Assembly (NCBI GenBank): GCA_030035585.1
Contig: CM057466.1
Location: 113,648,182 to 113,712,181 of the forward strand
Length of the DNA: 64,000 bases
Direction: 5' to 3'
Source: Dugong dugon
Lineage: Eukaryota; Chordata; Mammalia; Sirenia; Dugongidae
Part shown: positions 35,996 to 47,612 of the stretch, in pieces
How positions within the stretch are numbered: the stretch's first letter is position 1
How the letters are laid out: each line of letters starts with the position of its first letter
The notes under the pieces: model-generated
Told to the model about the DNA's origin: nothing
Databases searched by the model: none
Seen by the model: only the letters and a program-made list of their open reading frames with translations
Made by a program: the position numbers and the translations under genes

Positions 35996-36122
35996 CTACA
36001 GCTGCTAACCAAAAGGTTGGCAGTTCGAATCCACCAGCCACTCCTTGGAAACCCTATGGGACAGTTCTATTCTGTCCTATAGGGTTGCTATGAGTCGGAA
36101 TTGACTAAACGGCAATGGATTG
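35996..36122 (+). repeat. AfroSINE, head-truncated, abutting the RTE fragment
   Basis: Begins at 'agctacagctgctaaccaaa' and runs to 'gactaaacggcaatggattg'. The first 25 or so bases of the head are missing exactly where the RTE piece stops. Confidence 0.88.
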
Positions 36123-36946
36123 GTTATGTGGAAGGATGTGCACTGGTGGCTCAGTGTGCTGGCAGTCATGACAAGAACGGCACTAGATGTCTGTGGCTAA
36201 GCACAACTGAGATCCTGCTGGAAGAGAACACACAGCTGGGGTGAGCAACAGGCAAGTGAAAGCTAGGCGTGAAAGCCAAGGACCTCTTTGGCTGCCTAAA
36301 AAGCTCTCATCCCATGCATATAGAGAGGAGAGGAAGCCAAGGACCAAGCCCAAGACTTAAAACTCAGATCAGTGAACTTCAGAGATGGTCAGACACCTCC
36401 AGGGCAGGACTGTGGTGCTGAGATTGGCTGGTGGGGGCTCCTGAGACGCTGCACATGGGATGGGGACACCTGGGTGGAGGTTCTCTGAAAACTTTGTGAC
36501 TCTGTGAACCTTCTGGGCCTGCAGATTTCTCTCCTTAGTAAGTGCTAGCCCTCCCCTCTCTCTCTGCTGGAAGAGAGTAAGTGGCCCACCCTAGCTCCCC
36601 TCAAAGACCTCAGGCCCTGCCCCAGCTCTCCTCCAGGTAGGGGAACTTCACAACACAACTCATCGGGATATGCAGGTCTGGATACTAAGGGAAAGGGACT
36701 ACCCCTGAAGGAGCTCTGCGATCTACCCAGATGTACTGTAGGAGATGGGTATGCACATTAGAATTGGGTCTGAAGGTGCTACAAGGGGGCTGAAAAACCA
36801 AGTTGGGAAAGGAAGTTGTTAGTAACTTGGGGGCACTCTCCCAACATACAGGGTTTAATACCATGGAAAGCTCCCCTCCCCCAGGAATCATCTTAAATAA
36901 CTTGCTTATGAGGAATTAGGTAGAATAGAACTTAATTTGATAAGAC
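36123..36946. other. Unassigned intergenic
   Basis: Nothing recognised. Confidence 0.4.
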
Positions 36947-36958
36947 TGGTCTAAAACT

Positions 36959-37133
36959 GGAAACCCTGGTGGCATAGTGATTAAGAGTTCGGCTCCTAAC
37001 CAAAAGGTTGGCAGTTTGAATCCACCAGGCACTCTTTGGAAACTCCATAGGGCAGTTCTACCCCGTCCTATAGGGTAGCTATGAGTCGGAATCAACTTGA
37101 CGGCAATGCGTTTGGGTTTTTTTTTTTTTGGTT
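36959..37133 (+). repeat. AfroSINE, short form, 12-bp TSD
   Basis: Complete short form ending in a run of about 14 T plus 'ggtt'. The TSD 'tggtctaaaact' is perfect at 36947-36958 and 37134-37145. Confidence 0.97.
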
Positions 37134-37161
37134 TGGTCTAAAACTAAGAATTATAATCATT

Positions 37162-38034
37162 GTTGTTGCTGTTATTAGGTGCCATCGAGTTGCTTCCAAC
37201 TCACAGCGACCCTAGGTACAACAAAAAGGAACATTGCCAGGTGGTGCACCATCCTCACAATCGTTGTTATGCTTGAGCCCATTGCTGCAGCTACTGTGTC
37301 AATCTATCTCGTTGAGGGTCTTCCTCTTTTTCACTGACCCTCTACCAAGTGTGATGTCCTTCTCCAGGGACTGATCCCTCCTGATAACATGCCCAAAGTA
37401 TGTGAAACGAAGTCTCGCCATCCTCGCTTCTAGGGAACATTTGGCGTATTCTTCCAAGACAGATTTGTTCGTTCTTCTGGCAGTCCATGGTAAATTCAAT
37501 ATTCTTCACCAACACCATAATTCAAAGCCCTCAGTTCTTCTTCAGTCTTCCTTATTTATTGTCCAGCTTTTGCATGCATATGAGACAGTTGAAAATACCA
37601 TGGCTTGGGTCAGGCGCATCTTAGTCTTTAAAGTGACATCCTTGCTTTTTGACATTTTAAAGAGGTCTTTTGCAGCAGATTTGCCCATGCAATAATCCTC
37701 TCATTTCTTGACTGCTGCTTCCACGGGTACTCATTGTGGATCCAAGTACAATGAAATCCTTGACAACTTCAATCTTTTCTCCATTTATCAGGATGTTGCT
37801 TATTGGTCCAGTTGTGAGGATTTTTGTTTTCTTTATGTTGAAATGTAATCCATACTGAAAGCTGTGGTCTTTGATCTTCATCAGTAAGTGCTTCAAGTCC
37901 TCTTCACTTTCAGCCAGCAAGGTCATGTCATCTCAATAGCACAAGTTGTTAATGAGTCTTCCTCCAATCCTGACGCCTCATTCTTCTTCACATAGTCCAG
38001 CTTTTTGAATTATTTGTTCAGCATACAGAAATTG
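37162..38034 (-). mobile_element. RTE 3' fragment, 11-bp TSD
   Basis: Reversed RTE from the tail ('gttattaggtgccatcgag') through the C-terminal domain to the reverse transcriptase ('ctttttgaattatttgttca'). Minus-strand translation at 37299-37499 gives PWTARRTNKSVLEE and YFGHVIRRDQSLEKD, and at 37657-37926 ESEEDLKHLLMKIKDHS, both typical of BovB/RTE. Flanks 37151-37161 and 38035-38045 are both 'ttataatcatt'. Confidence 0.95.
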
Positions 38035-38139
38035 TTATAATCATTATGTGAGCAAAAATAGAGTAAGGACAATTTGAGACAAGTGACACAGTTGACCCTC
38101 TTCTGCTTGAAGCACTCTCTAGGATTTGGTGAAACCATA

Positions 38140-38602
38140 TGTATGAGTTTCATAGGAATGCCGTAACAAAGTACCACAAACCGGGTGGCTTAAAACAACT
38201 GTGCCCCACAGTTCTGGGACAAGACATCCAAATTCAAGGAAACAGCAGGGCCATGCTCTCTCCAAAGTTCTAGGGCAGGATCCTTCCTTGCTTCTTCTAG
38301 CTTCTGGTGCTTCCTGGCAATCTTTGGCGTTCTTTAGCTTGTAGATGTATCACTCCAACCTCTGCCTCAGTCCTCACATGGCCGTCTTCCCCCCATGTGC
38401 CTGTGTTTCCCTGTCTGTGTCTCTTTTCCGTATTTTGCAAGAACACCAATCATATTAGATTAGGGTCCACCCTACTCCAGCATTACCTCATATTAACTGA
38501 CAACATCTTCAAAGACCCTATTTTCAAACAAGGTCACATTCACATGTACTGGGGGTTATGACTTTAACATATCATTTTGGGGGACACAATTCACCGATAA
38601 CA
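38140..38602 (-). mobile_element. Solo LTR, ERVL-MaLR (MLT1-like)
   Basis: A fossil LTR in reverse: 'ccgtaacaaagtaccacaaa' to 'ttttgggggacacaattc', TG/CA ends. The flanks ccata and ccaca match at 4 of 5. It is closer to the mammal-wide MLT1 pattern ('ggcttaaaacaactg', 'cctcacatggccgtcttc') than the copies at 9018 and 46217. Confidence 0.8.
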
Positions 38603-38651
38603 CCACACTTAACCTAGTTCTCCTTCCATCTCATAACTTCTTCTCTTCAGC

Positions 38652-39182
38652 CAGAGGCGGATTATACAATAGGCAAGGTAAACACAGTGCTCACCTTGCA
38701 GGCCTATTTACATAAGACAACGCCTATGACAATTAGTTTTAAATTGCTGAGTGATCTCTCACAGCTGGCAATGGAAACTGTGATGGCCAATAGAAACTGC
38801 TTGTTAGCAGTGCCCAGGGCAAGCACCCTACCTGCCATACCTTAGTTACCTTGCTTACCAGATCATCTGTAGTGAACAATTTCATATGGGTTTCACCACA
38901 TCTTTCTGAAATTGTTCACTACAAATTAGTAAGTAAGCACAAGTAAGCCTGTGCTTACCTTGCTTACTGGGTCATCCGCCCCGTCAGGGATTGTAAATTT
39001 GAAAAGAGGCTTTGATTCTGTATGAAGATGCTGTGTCGTTGGGAGAGAGACATATGCCAGCCATACCTAGAAGCAGAATCTTTGATGTGGTGAAAAAATA
39101 AGAAATTGTTCACTACAGGTGAGCTGGTAAGCAAGGTAAGTAAGCACTGTGCTTACCTTGCCTGTTGGATAATCCACCCCTG
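38652..39182. mobile_element. Non-autonomous hAT transposon, 8-bp TSD
   Basis: 531 bp with terminal inverted repeats of about 40 bp: the left end 'cagaggcggattatacaata' pairs with the reversed right end 'caggggtggattatccaaca'. The flanks 38644-38651 and 39183-39190 are both 'tcttcagc'. TIRs beginning with CAG and 8-bp duplications are hallmarks of the hAT superfamily. No transposase frame is present. The interior has further copies of the terminal motif near 38835-38865 and 38950-38990, plus an inverted pair around 'gaaattgttcactaca'. Confidence 0.92.
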
Positions 39183-39190
39183 TCTTCAGC

Positions 39191-39787
39191 TCTCTTTGTT
39201 GACTCCTCTGTTTTCAGTCTTCATCTCTGTCTATACTCTTTCTGAGGTGAGTCCATTCAGTCCCAGGTTTATCCCATCTGTTTGCCGGTGACTCCTCAGT
39301 ACCAATCTTCATACTTGTCTCTTCCTTGGGCTCCAGACTGAAATATCCAACTGCCGGCTTGAAATCTTCACGGGATGTCTAGTAGCATCTGAAGCTTCCC
39401 AAATAAGACCAATTGATTTTCCCCTCCAAATATGCTTCCTCCCAAGTCTTCTCCATCTCAGGAAATGACATCGCCATCCAAATTCTTTAAGCCAAACAAA
39501 ACAAATAGGAATTACCCTGTATTTCTTTGCAAAACATATCCCAAATCTGACCATTTCTTACCATCTTCCTTGCTAAAATCTGGCATCAAGCCACCATTAT
39601 TTCTCACCTGCACTACTGTGAGATCTCTTACCTGGCCTCCTTGCCCCACTTCTGCACCTACAGCGCACTATCCACAGAGTAGCTGGAACATGCTTTAATG
39701 GTATACATCATTGCACAGAGTCCCCAACTTAAAAATGAACAACAGCATCCGATGGCAACTTGAATAATATCAGAGTCCCTACATGGT
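39191..39787. other. Unassigned intergenic
   Basis: Nothing recognised. Confidence 0.4.
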
Positions 39788-39789
39788 CT

Positions 39790-40001
39790 CAGGGGCCCTG
39801 GTGGTGCAGTGGTTAAGTGCTTGGCTGCTAACCGAAAGCTTGGTGGTTCCAACCCACTAACTGCTCTGCTGGAGAAAGATGTGGCAGTCTGCTTCTGTAA
39901 AGATTACAGCCTTGGAAACCCTGTGGGGCAGTTCTAATTTGTCCTATGGGCTCACTATGAGTTGGAATCCACTCAGTGGCAGTGAATTTGGTTGTTGTTG
40001 G
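39790..40001 (+). repeat. AfroSINE, long form
   Basis: 'ccctggtggtgcagtggtta', 'gaaagatgtggcagtctgct', 'gagttggaatccactcagtg', with a T/G-rich tail running to about 40023. Confidence 0.93.
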
Positions 40002-40320
40002 TTTTTTTTGTTTGTTTGTTTCAAAAGCCCAACATGAATGCCACTGGTCTATCCTTTCGGCATTCTCTCTTCTCTCTCTCCGTCTCTCTCTCTCTCACTG
40101 GTTCACCTCCAGGACAGACATCCTGTGTCTTAACTACACCTCTGTGGCTCAGGACCCTTCTCCGTGACATGCTGTTCTCCAGACTTCGTGTGACTGTTGC
40201 TTTCTCACCTTCATTGTCACCTTCTCAGAGATGCCTCTTGTGGTTGTCCTCCATGGAAGAGAATCCTCTCAACTCACTTATCACTATTGCAACCATCGTT
40301 TAAAGGTTTATTATCTGTCT
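40002..40320. other. Low-complexity TC run and unassigned sequence
   Basis: A TC-rich run at about 40068-40098 ('tctctctctctctc'). The rest is unassigned. Confidence 0.5.
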
Positions 40321-40324
40321 TCTC

Positions 40325-40440
40325 CCCTTGGAATGTAAATTCCCTCAGGGGAGGGGCTTTGCTGTTTTAGCTACTGTGGTTCCAGTAATTAAAGACACAA
40401 CCAGACATGTAACAGGCACTCAGTAAGTATCTTTTATTTG
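40325..40440 (+). repeat. L2 3' end
   Basis: 'ggaatgtaaattccctcagg' followed by 'aacaggcactcagtaagtat' is the L2 3' end pattern. Confidence 0.7.
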
Positions 40441-41547
40441 ACTGACTGAGAGAGGGAGCTTCCAGTGAGATCTAATTGCTCCTCTATACGAGGCTCTATG
40501 AGGAACAAAATAGCCACTCATTGAGATAAGGGCATCACAGTCCTCAACATCAGCTGAGTGGCATCAGAATTAAGATGGAATGATGCTCCATTTTAGCATC
40601 ACTATTCTTTAAAAATCCTCAAAAGTGCAACTTGGAAACATCTCCTCTTTGACAAAAGCACTTTTATTTCTAGGAATTAGCCTATGTATATATAGACAAC
40701 GGACCAGTCTAACTATCCATCAGCAGTAGACTAGAGTAGACTAGTTAAATACATTATGATAATTCATATAGTGGGCAACAATGCAGGTGATAAAAAGAAT
40801 AAGGCAAACCTTCCTATGCTGATATTGAAAGACTTCTGAGAAATTACGTAAGCGAGAAGCGACATCCAGATTGATGTATAGTTTATGATCCCACTCTTGT
40901 GAGTATACTATGGATTTATATAGGAGACTATATGCATATAATTTTTCTAAAGGGTAGTTGTGAAGCCCTTGTGATGGTTTTTGGGGAGAGGCAATGATTA
41001 AGAGGCAGGAGGCTTTTATGTTCAATTTTATGCCTTTTGTTATTACTTGAATTTTCAGACCATTGCATGTGTTACTTTCATTTGTTAAACAAAACGCCAA
41101 CATAAATTATCAGGGCAGAAGTATTATGGGCCATTTTCATCCCCTATTTATACTTTTCTGTTTTAAAACTACCCTAAAAAGTGTTCTTTCACACCATCTC
41201 CTGAAGAACAAGGTAATTGAATACATGGGTCAGAGAGAGGAAGGATGCACCAATTTTTTCCTCCAAAATACAGGAAGACACTCGTTTCTGTATAATTCCC
41301 AATGATACTCTGTTTCCTTATTAGGCAGTTTATTGGCCACGGCACGGAAAGGTGTTGTTATTGCATTAATATGCAATGATTAATGAAGTTGAACTTTATT
41401 GTAATAAGCTGATTAGAACACTAGGTCATGAAACGAGAGATTTATTTCACAGCTTTTGATGAAAATGTTGAACTATTTTAATAAGTAAAATGATTTGATA
41501 TATTAAATTAGCAGAAAATAATAGAACTAGCTATTTAATTTTTGATG
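40441..41547. other. Unassigned intergenic
   Basis: AT-rich sequence; nothing recognised. Confidence 0.4.
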
Positions 41548-41548
41548 A

Positions 41549-41738
41549 CATGGCACAGTGGTTAAGTGCTTGGCTGCTAACCAAAATGGCAGCTCAATCC
41601 CAGCAGCCGCTCCAGGGGAAAAAGATGTAGCAGTCTGCTTCTGTAAAGATTTCAGCCTTAGAAACCCTATGGGACACTTCTACTCTATCCTAGATGGTTG
41701 CTATGAGTCAGAATCAACTCAATGGCAGTGGTTTTGTT
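41549..41738 (+). repeat. AfroSINE, long form, with long poly(T) tail
   Basis: 'catggcacagtggttaagtg' to 'agaatcaactcaatggcagt', followed by about 28 T (41737-41764). Confidence 0.92.
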
Positions 41739-41764
41739 TTTTTTTTTTTTTTTTTTTTTTTTTT

Positions 41765-42043
41765 GAGTGTAATATTACCATGCTTCTAGGTATTTATCCT
41801 AATGAAATAAGCTATCAGAAGAAATACTTTCTATGTGCACAAATGCTAATTGTGACTTTGCTTTCTATATTTCACTATTATAAGCAATCTAAATATTTAA
41901 CAACAGGAGGATGACTAAGTAAATTATCATATACCCACCCAATGGATTATAAATGATAGCTAAGAAGAATATACAGCAATATCAGAAATTCTCCGTACAT
42001 AAGATGGAGTGAACACAAACAGGGCACATAATTTTATGGATAC
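41765..42043. other. Unassigned intergenic
   Basis: Short AT-rich gap between SINEs; nothing recognised. Confidence 0.35.
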
Positions 42044-42055
42044 TATGATTGTAAT

Positions 42056-42213
42056 TTGGAGTTCTTGTGGCACAGTAGTTCAGTGCTCAGTTGCTAACCA
42101 AAAGGTGAGCACTATGAATCCACCAGCTGCTCGTGGGAAACCCTGTGGGGCAGTTCTACTCTATCCTACAGGGTTGCTATAAGTCAGAATCGACTCGACG
42201 GCAATGGGTATTT
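42056..42213 (+). repeat. AfroSINE, short form, 12-bp TSD
   Basis: 'gttcttgtggcacagtagtt' to 'gactcgacggcaatgggtat'. TSD 'tatgattgtaat' at 42044-42055 and 42214-42225, perfect. Confidence 0.96.
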
Positions 42214-42436
42214 TATGATTGTAATCATTTAAAACAATCCACAGAAACAGACATTTGTTTAATCAACACTTACTTAGTTGCCTGCTTCAGTAGTCTAACT
42301 GCCATCCTCATCTCTCCTGGCCTGTTGAAAATATTTAGATAGTATCACTTGCTCACCCGTTAACGTTCCTCCCTCTTGCAGCATCCACGGCTTCATTGTC
42401 TTTCTTGCTTAGTTTTATGTCTGTGACTATCCTTCC

Positions 42437-44417
42437 TTTCTTGACTGCTGCTTCCATGGGTGTTGATTGTGGATCCAAGTAAAATGAAGTCCTTGACAAC
42501 TTCAATCTTTTCTCCGTTTGTCAAGATGTTGCTTATTGGTCTAGTTGTGAGGATTTTTGTTTTCTTAATACTGAGGTGTAATCCACACTGAAGGCTGTAG
42601 TCTTTGATCTTCATCAGGAAGTGTTTCAAGTCCTCTTCACTTTCAGCGAACAAGATTGTGTCATCTGCATATAGCAGGTTGTTAATGAGTCTTCCTCCAA
42701 TCCTGATGCCTGATCTTCTTCTTCTTCTTCTTTTTTTTTAACAGATATCCAGGGGTATCTAGCAATCTCTAACACAATATTTATGCAATCCTACAGCATA
42801 CAATCACAGCAACAGTATAGTATGGTAATAAATATCACAAGCTCTAGAGATACTTATGACTTGAAATATGGCTTAGCCACTTACTCTTCAGTTTGTTGTT
42901 GTCTGGAGTCAATTCAACTCATGGCAACCCCATGTGTGCAGAGTAGAACTGCTCCATAGGGCTCTTTTTCTTATAGTCCAACTTCTTGGTTTATTAGCTC
43001 CTCATACAGATTGAATAAGTATGATGAAAGGATACAACTCTGACACACACCTTTCCTAACTTTAAACCACGCGGTATGCCCTTGTTCTGTTTAAATGACT
43101 GCCTCTTGATCTGTGGACAGGTTTCTCACGAGCACAATTAAGTGTTCTGGGATTCCCATTCTTTGCAATGTTATCCATAATTTGTTATCACCCACACAGT
43201 CAAATGCCTTTGCAAAGTCAATAAAACACAGGTAAACATCTTTCTGGTATTCTCTGCTTTCAGCCAGGATCCATCTGACATCAGCAGTGATATCCCTGGT
43301 TCCATGTCCTTTTATGATTCTAGGTTGAATTTCTGGCAGTTCCCTGTTGATGTACTGCTGCAGCCACTTTTGAATGATCTTCAGCAAAATTTTACTTGCG
43401 TGTGATGTTAATGATATTGTTCAATAATTTCCGAACTTGGTTGGATCACCTTTCTTTGGAATAGGCATAAAGATGGATCTCTTTCAGTTGGTTGGCCAGG
43501 TGGCTGTCTTCCAAATTTCCTGGCATAGATAAGTGAGCACTTCCAGCACTGCATCCATTTGTTGAAATATCTCAATTGGTATTCCATCAATTCCTGGAGT
43601 CTTCTTTTTCATCAAAGCCTTCAGTGCAGCTTGGACCTCTTCCTTCAGTATCAGCAGTTCCTGATCATATGCTACCTCCTAAAATGGTTGAACATCAACC
43701 AATTCTTTTTGGTGTAGTAACTCAGTGTATTCCTTCCATCTTCTTTTGATGCCTCCTGCATCATTTAATATTTTCCCCATAGAATCCTTCACTATTGCAA
43801 CTCGAGGCTTGAATTTTTTCTTCAGTTCTTTCAGCTTGAGAAATGCCAAGTGTGTTCTTCCCTTTTGATTTTCTGACTCCAGGTCAAATGATTGGGCAAA
43901 TCTGCTACAAAAGACCTCTTTAAAGTGTTAAAAAGCAAAGATGTCACCTTGAAGACTAAGGTGTGCCTGACCCAAGCCATGGTGTTTTCAATTGCTTCAT
44001 ATGCATGCGAAAGATGGACAATGAACAAAGAAAACTGAAGAATTGATGCCTTTGAATTATGGTGTTGACGAAGAATATTGAATATACCATGGACTTCAAA
44101 AAGAATGAACAAGTCTGTCTAGAAAGAAATACAGTCAGAATTCTCCTTAAAAGCAAGGATGGTGAGACTACATCTCATGTACTTTGAACATGTTATCAGG
44201 AGGGATCAGTCCCTGGAGAAGGACATCATGCTTGGTAATGTAGAGAGTCAGCAAAAAAGAGGAAGACCCTCAATGAGATGGATTGACACAGTGGGTGCGA
44301 CCATGGGCTCAAACATAGCAACGACGTAAGGATAGCATAGAACCAGGCAGTGTTTTGTTCTGTTGTACACACGGTGGCTATGAGTTGGAACCACCTCGAT
44401 GGCACCTAGCAACAACA
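42437..44417 (+). mobile_element. RTE copy with 5' inversion (twin-priming type)
   Basis: 43886-44417 is the RTE 3' end in plus orientation, from 'tgattgggcaaatctgctac' to 'ggcacctagcaacaacaaca'. 42437-43884 is the adjacent upstream part of the same element in reverse: on the minus strand it runs from 'gacctggagtcag' through the reverse transcriptase to 'gcagcagtcaagaaa'. Compared with the copy at 2209-4765, the two parts meet within about a dozen bases of element sequence. A non-RTE block at about 42716-42967 interrupts the inverted part. Minus-strand translation at 43091-43387 shows DVYLCFIDFAKAFDCV, the RT core. Confidence 0.9.
42716..42967. repeat. Insert inside the RTE: CTT run, unassigned DNA and a SINE 3' end
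   Basis: Starts with 'cttcttcttcttc' and a T run, continues with unassigned sequence, and ends with a reversed AfroSINE 3' part ('ggagtcaattcaactcatgg', 'gtagaactgctccataggg'). RTE sequence resumes at about 42968. Confidence 0.65.
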
Positions 44418-44595
44418 ACATCCCTTCTTAAGTCACTGTTTTTTTGCTTCTCATATTTTTATCCCTTAAATCTTAGTATTCCTCAAAGTTTTGTCATTAA
44501 TCATCATTTCTTGTCACTCTACACACTCTGGTGACCTCATCCTCTCCAAAAACAAAAGCAAGCAAGCAAGCAAGCAAACAAACAAACAAAAAAAC

Positions 44596-44798
44596 CGTTT
44601 GCCATCCAGTAAACTCCAACTCAAGGCAACTCCAGGTGTGTCGGAGTAGAACTGAGCTCCATAGGATTTTCAATGGCTGATATTTTTTGGAAGTAGACCA
44701 CCAGGCCTTTCTTCCAAAGTGCCTCTGGGTGGACTCAAACTGTCAATCTCTTGGCTACCAGTTGAGCGTGTTAATATTTACACTGTACGGGGGCTCCA
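44596..44798 (-). repeat. AfroSINE variant ('gtgcctctgggt' subtype)
   Basis: Reversed SINE from 'gtttgccatccagtaaactc' to 'acactgtacgggggctcc'. A microsatellite of AGCA/AACA units (about 44562-44595) precedes it and is probably its tail. Confidence 0.88.
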
Positions 44799-44993
44799 GG
44801 GTATAGGAACCAGCATATAAAGTTAGCCTAACGGGGCAACTATTTGTTGACTTCTTTGACAGAATACAAGGAGGTGCTCTTAGAAGTGCAGAAGGGGATC
44901 TTTCTAGTGCTCTGACCTGGGTGTTGAGGAGGGGGTGGGATCAGGGAGGTCAGCTGCCCACAGCACAGCAGACACAGAGTTCCCATAACCAGA

Positions 44994-45476
44994 TGTGATG
45001 GTTAAGATTGTGTGTCAACTTGGCTGGACCATGATTCTCAGTGTTTATATGTGATCACCCCCATGATTGAATCTGCTGTGAGTAGCCAGTCAGTTGAAAG
45101 GGAGTTTCCTTGGGGGCGTGGCCTGCATCAGAATATAGGCAGATGTTCTCGCTTTTTGCTCGCTCTGGTTCCTGCAGCTGCCTCCTGTTTGTCTGACCTG
45201 TCGTTCTTGGGACTTGAGCTGTCAGCTTATTTGCCAATCTTGGGATTCATCGATATTCACAGCCTGTGAGTGAGAGCCCTGCTTTCCGACCTGTCGATCT
45301 TGGGTTCAATAGCCCCTGCAGCTACGTAAATCAGGAGAAGCCTCTATCCTAATCCATGGACTTGGGACGCTCCAGCCTCTACAATCGTGTGAGCTGTTTC
45401 TTTGATATAAATTTCTCTCTACATACATTTATACGCTTTACTGGTTTTGTTTCTCTAGAGAACCCAGCCTAAGACA
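44994..45476 (+). mobile_element. Solo LTR, ERVL type (MLT2-like), perfect 5-bp TSD
   Basis: A fossil LTR of 483 bp from 'tgtgatggttaagattgtgt' to 'gaacccagcctaagaca'. The flanks 44989-44993 and 45477-45481 are both ccaga, as expected of ERVL integrations. It is the same family as 21083-21590. No internal region, so it is a recombined solo LTR. Confidence 0.82.
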
Positions 45477-45481
45477 CCAGA

Positions 45482-45979
45482 GTTCCATTACTTCGTCGTG
45501 AACTTCAGTTTTAGTTTGGTAACATTCTAAGTGACTTTTCATTTGGATGAGTTTGACTTATTTTCTTATAAAAGAGAAATTTTTCCTCATAGTTTTTATT
45601 TTGTAAGTCCTATAAAATGAAGCAGTTGCATTTTTCTAAAAGCCTTAGAGATTCTTCTTCTTTCCTTTAGATGAGAAGATGTAGGTTTAGTTCTCTTCTC
45701 TGTATTTGAGTCTCTGTTTGAGATGATGAATATAGGAAAAATAAAAATCCTGCCCTCTCCATCTGTGTTCCCTTGGAGTCCGTCTATACTCCCCTGTATG
45801 TGTTTGTCATATTGTGAATGATGGAGTTTGTGTCTCCCGGGACCGTGTGCTCCCTGGTGGCCCACATCATTCATCATCTGCCTTCTGCAGACCTAGCCCA
45901 GGGTGGGACACAAGTGGCTAAATGTGTCCCCTATGTCTCCACCACATTTTTTAAAATACATATTTTATTTTAGAATAGT
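45482..45979. other. Unassigned intergenic
   Basis: Nothing recognised. Confidence 0.4.
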
Positions 45980-45989
45980 GTTAGCTTTA

Positions 45990-46151
45990 TGGAGCCCTGG
46001 TGGCATAGTGGTTAAGAGCTCGGCTGCTAACCAAAAGATCAGCAGTTCAAATCCACCAGTCACTCCTTGGAAAAACTATGGGGCATTTCTACTATGTCCT
46101 ATAGCGTCTCTATGAGTTGGAATCAACTCGATGCAATGGGTTTGGTTTTTG
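45990..46151 (+). repeat. AfroSINE, short form, 10-bp TSD
   Basis: 'ggagccctggtggcatagtg' to 'aatgggtttggtttttg'. TSD 'gttagcttta' at 45980-45989 and 46152-46161. Confidence 0.95.
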
Positions 46152-46216
46152 GTTAGCTTTACAGAAAAGTTGTAAAGATAATACAGAGAATTCCTGTGTA
46201 CTCCACACCTAGTGAC

Positions 46217-46629
46217 TGTCTCGTTGTGCTTCTGTAACAAATACCACAAGTGGGTGGTTTTAAAGAAGAGAAATTGTTTTCTCATTTCAGGCACCTAAGA
46301 GTTTGAATTAAGGGTACAGGCTTTAAGAGAAGGCTTTCTCTTTGTCACACAATCCTTGTCGCAGCTTCTCTAGCCCAAGTGTTCCTCATTTCCTTGGTGA
46401 TCTCCACGTATTACCTATCTTTTTCCCATTTGTGCTTGCTTCTCTCTGTGTTGAATCTGCTTTTTTAAAATCTCAAAAGTCATTAGGTTTAAGACACACT
46501 GATACTGTACACTGTTATGGCAGCATTAACATAACAAAGAAAACCCTATTCCCAAATGGGATTACATCCACAGGTATAGGGGTTAGGATTTCAACACATA
46601 TTTTGGGGGACACAATTCAGTCCGTATCA
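46217..46629 (-). mobile_element. Solo LTR, ERVL-MaLR (MLT1-like)
   Basis: A fossil LTR in reverse: 'aaataccacaagtgggtggt' to 'gggggacacaattcagtccg'. It is close in sequence to the copy at 9018-9442, including 'cctattcccaaatgggatta'. Confidence 0.75.
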
Positions 46630-46884
46630 CCCAATTTCCCCTTATGTCAACATCTTGCTATGTACACTTGTCATGATTAATGAACCAATATTGATATATG
46701 ATTATTAATTAAGCTCGATATTCTATTTGAGTTTAATTGGTTTTTTCCTGAAAAACTAATTGCATTTAGCTATCACGTTTTGTTAGCTTCTCTGGGCTGT
46801 GGCAGCTTCTCAGACTTCCTTTTTTGTTGTTAATCTTCACAGTTTTGAGGAGTACTGGGCAGATATTTTGTAGGATGGAAGCTC

Positions 46885-47612
46885 TTTTTCATTCACTCTA
46901 CTTTACCAAGCATGATGTCCTTCTTCAGGGACTGGTCCTCCTGATAACATGTCCAAAGTATGTGAGATGAAGTCTTGCCATCTTCACTTCAAGGAGCATT
47001 CTGACTGTACTTCTTCCAAGACAGATATGTTCTTTCTTCTGACAGTCCATAGTATTTTCAAAGACATCAGTTCTACATCGATCTTCCTTATTCACTGCCC
47101 AGCTTTCATATGTGAGACTGAAAATACCATGTCTTGAGTCAGGCGCACCTTAGTCCTCAAAGTGACATCTTTGCTTTTTAACACTTGAAAGAGGTCTTCT
47201 GCAGCGGATTCGCCCAATGCAATACGTTGTTTGATTTCTTGACCGCTGCTTTTATGGACGTTGATTATGGATCCAAGTAAAATGAAATCTTTTGACAACT
47301 TCAGTATTTTCTCTGTTTATCATGTTGTTGCTTATTGCTCCAGTTGCAAGGATTTTTGTTTTCTTTATGCTGAGGTGTAATCCATACTGAAGACTGTAGT
47401 CTTTGATCTTCCTCAGTAAGTGCTTCAAATCCTCTTAACTTTCAGCAAGCAAAGTTGTGTCATATGCATATCGAAGGTTATTAATGAGTCTTCCTCCAAT
47501 CCTGATGCCCGGTTCTTCTTCATATAGTCCAGCATCTCTGATTATTTGCTCAGCACAGATTGAATAAGTATGGTGAAAGGATACGACCTGACACACACCT
47601 TTTCCATGGAAC
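46885..47612 (-). mobile_element. RTE fragment, both ends truncated
   Basis: Reversed RTE from 'ctactttaccaagcatgatg' to 'aaggatacgacctgacacac'. Minus-strand translation near 47435-47629 gives CAEQIIRDAGLYEE and GGRLINNLRYAYDTTLLAES; the catalytic YADD reads YAYD here. The extreme 3' tail is missing. Confidence 0.9.
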
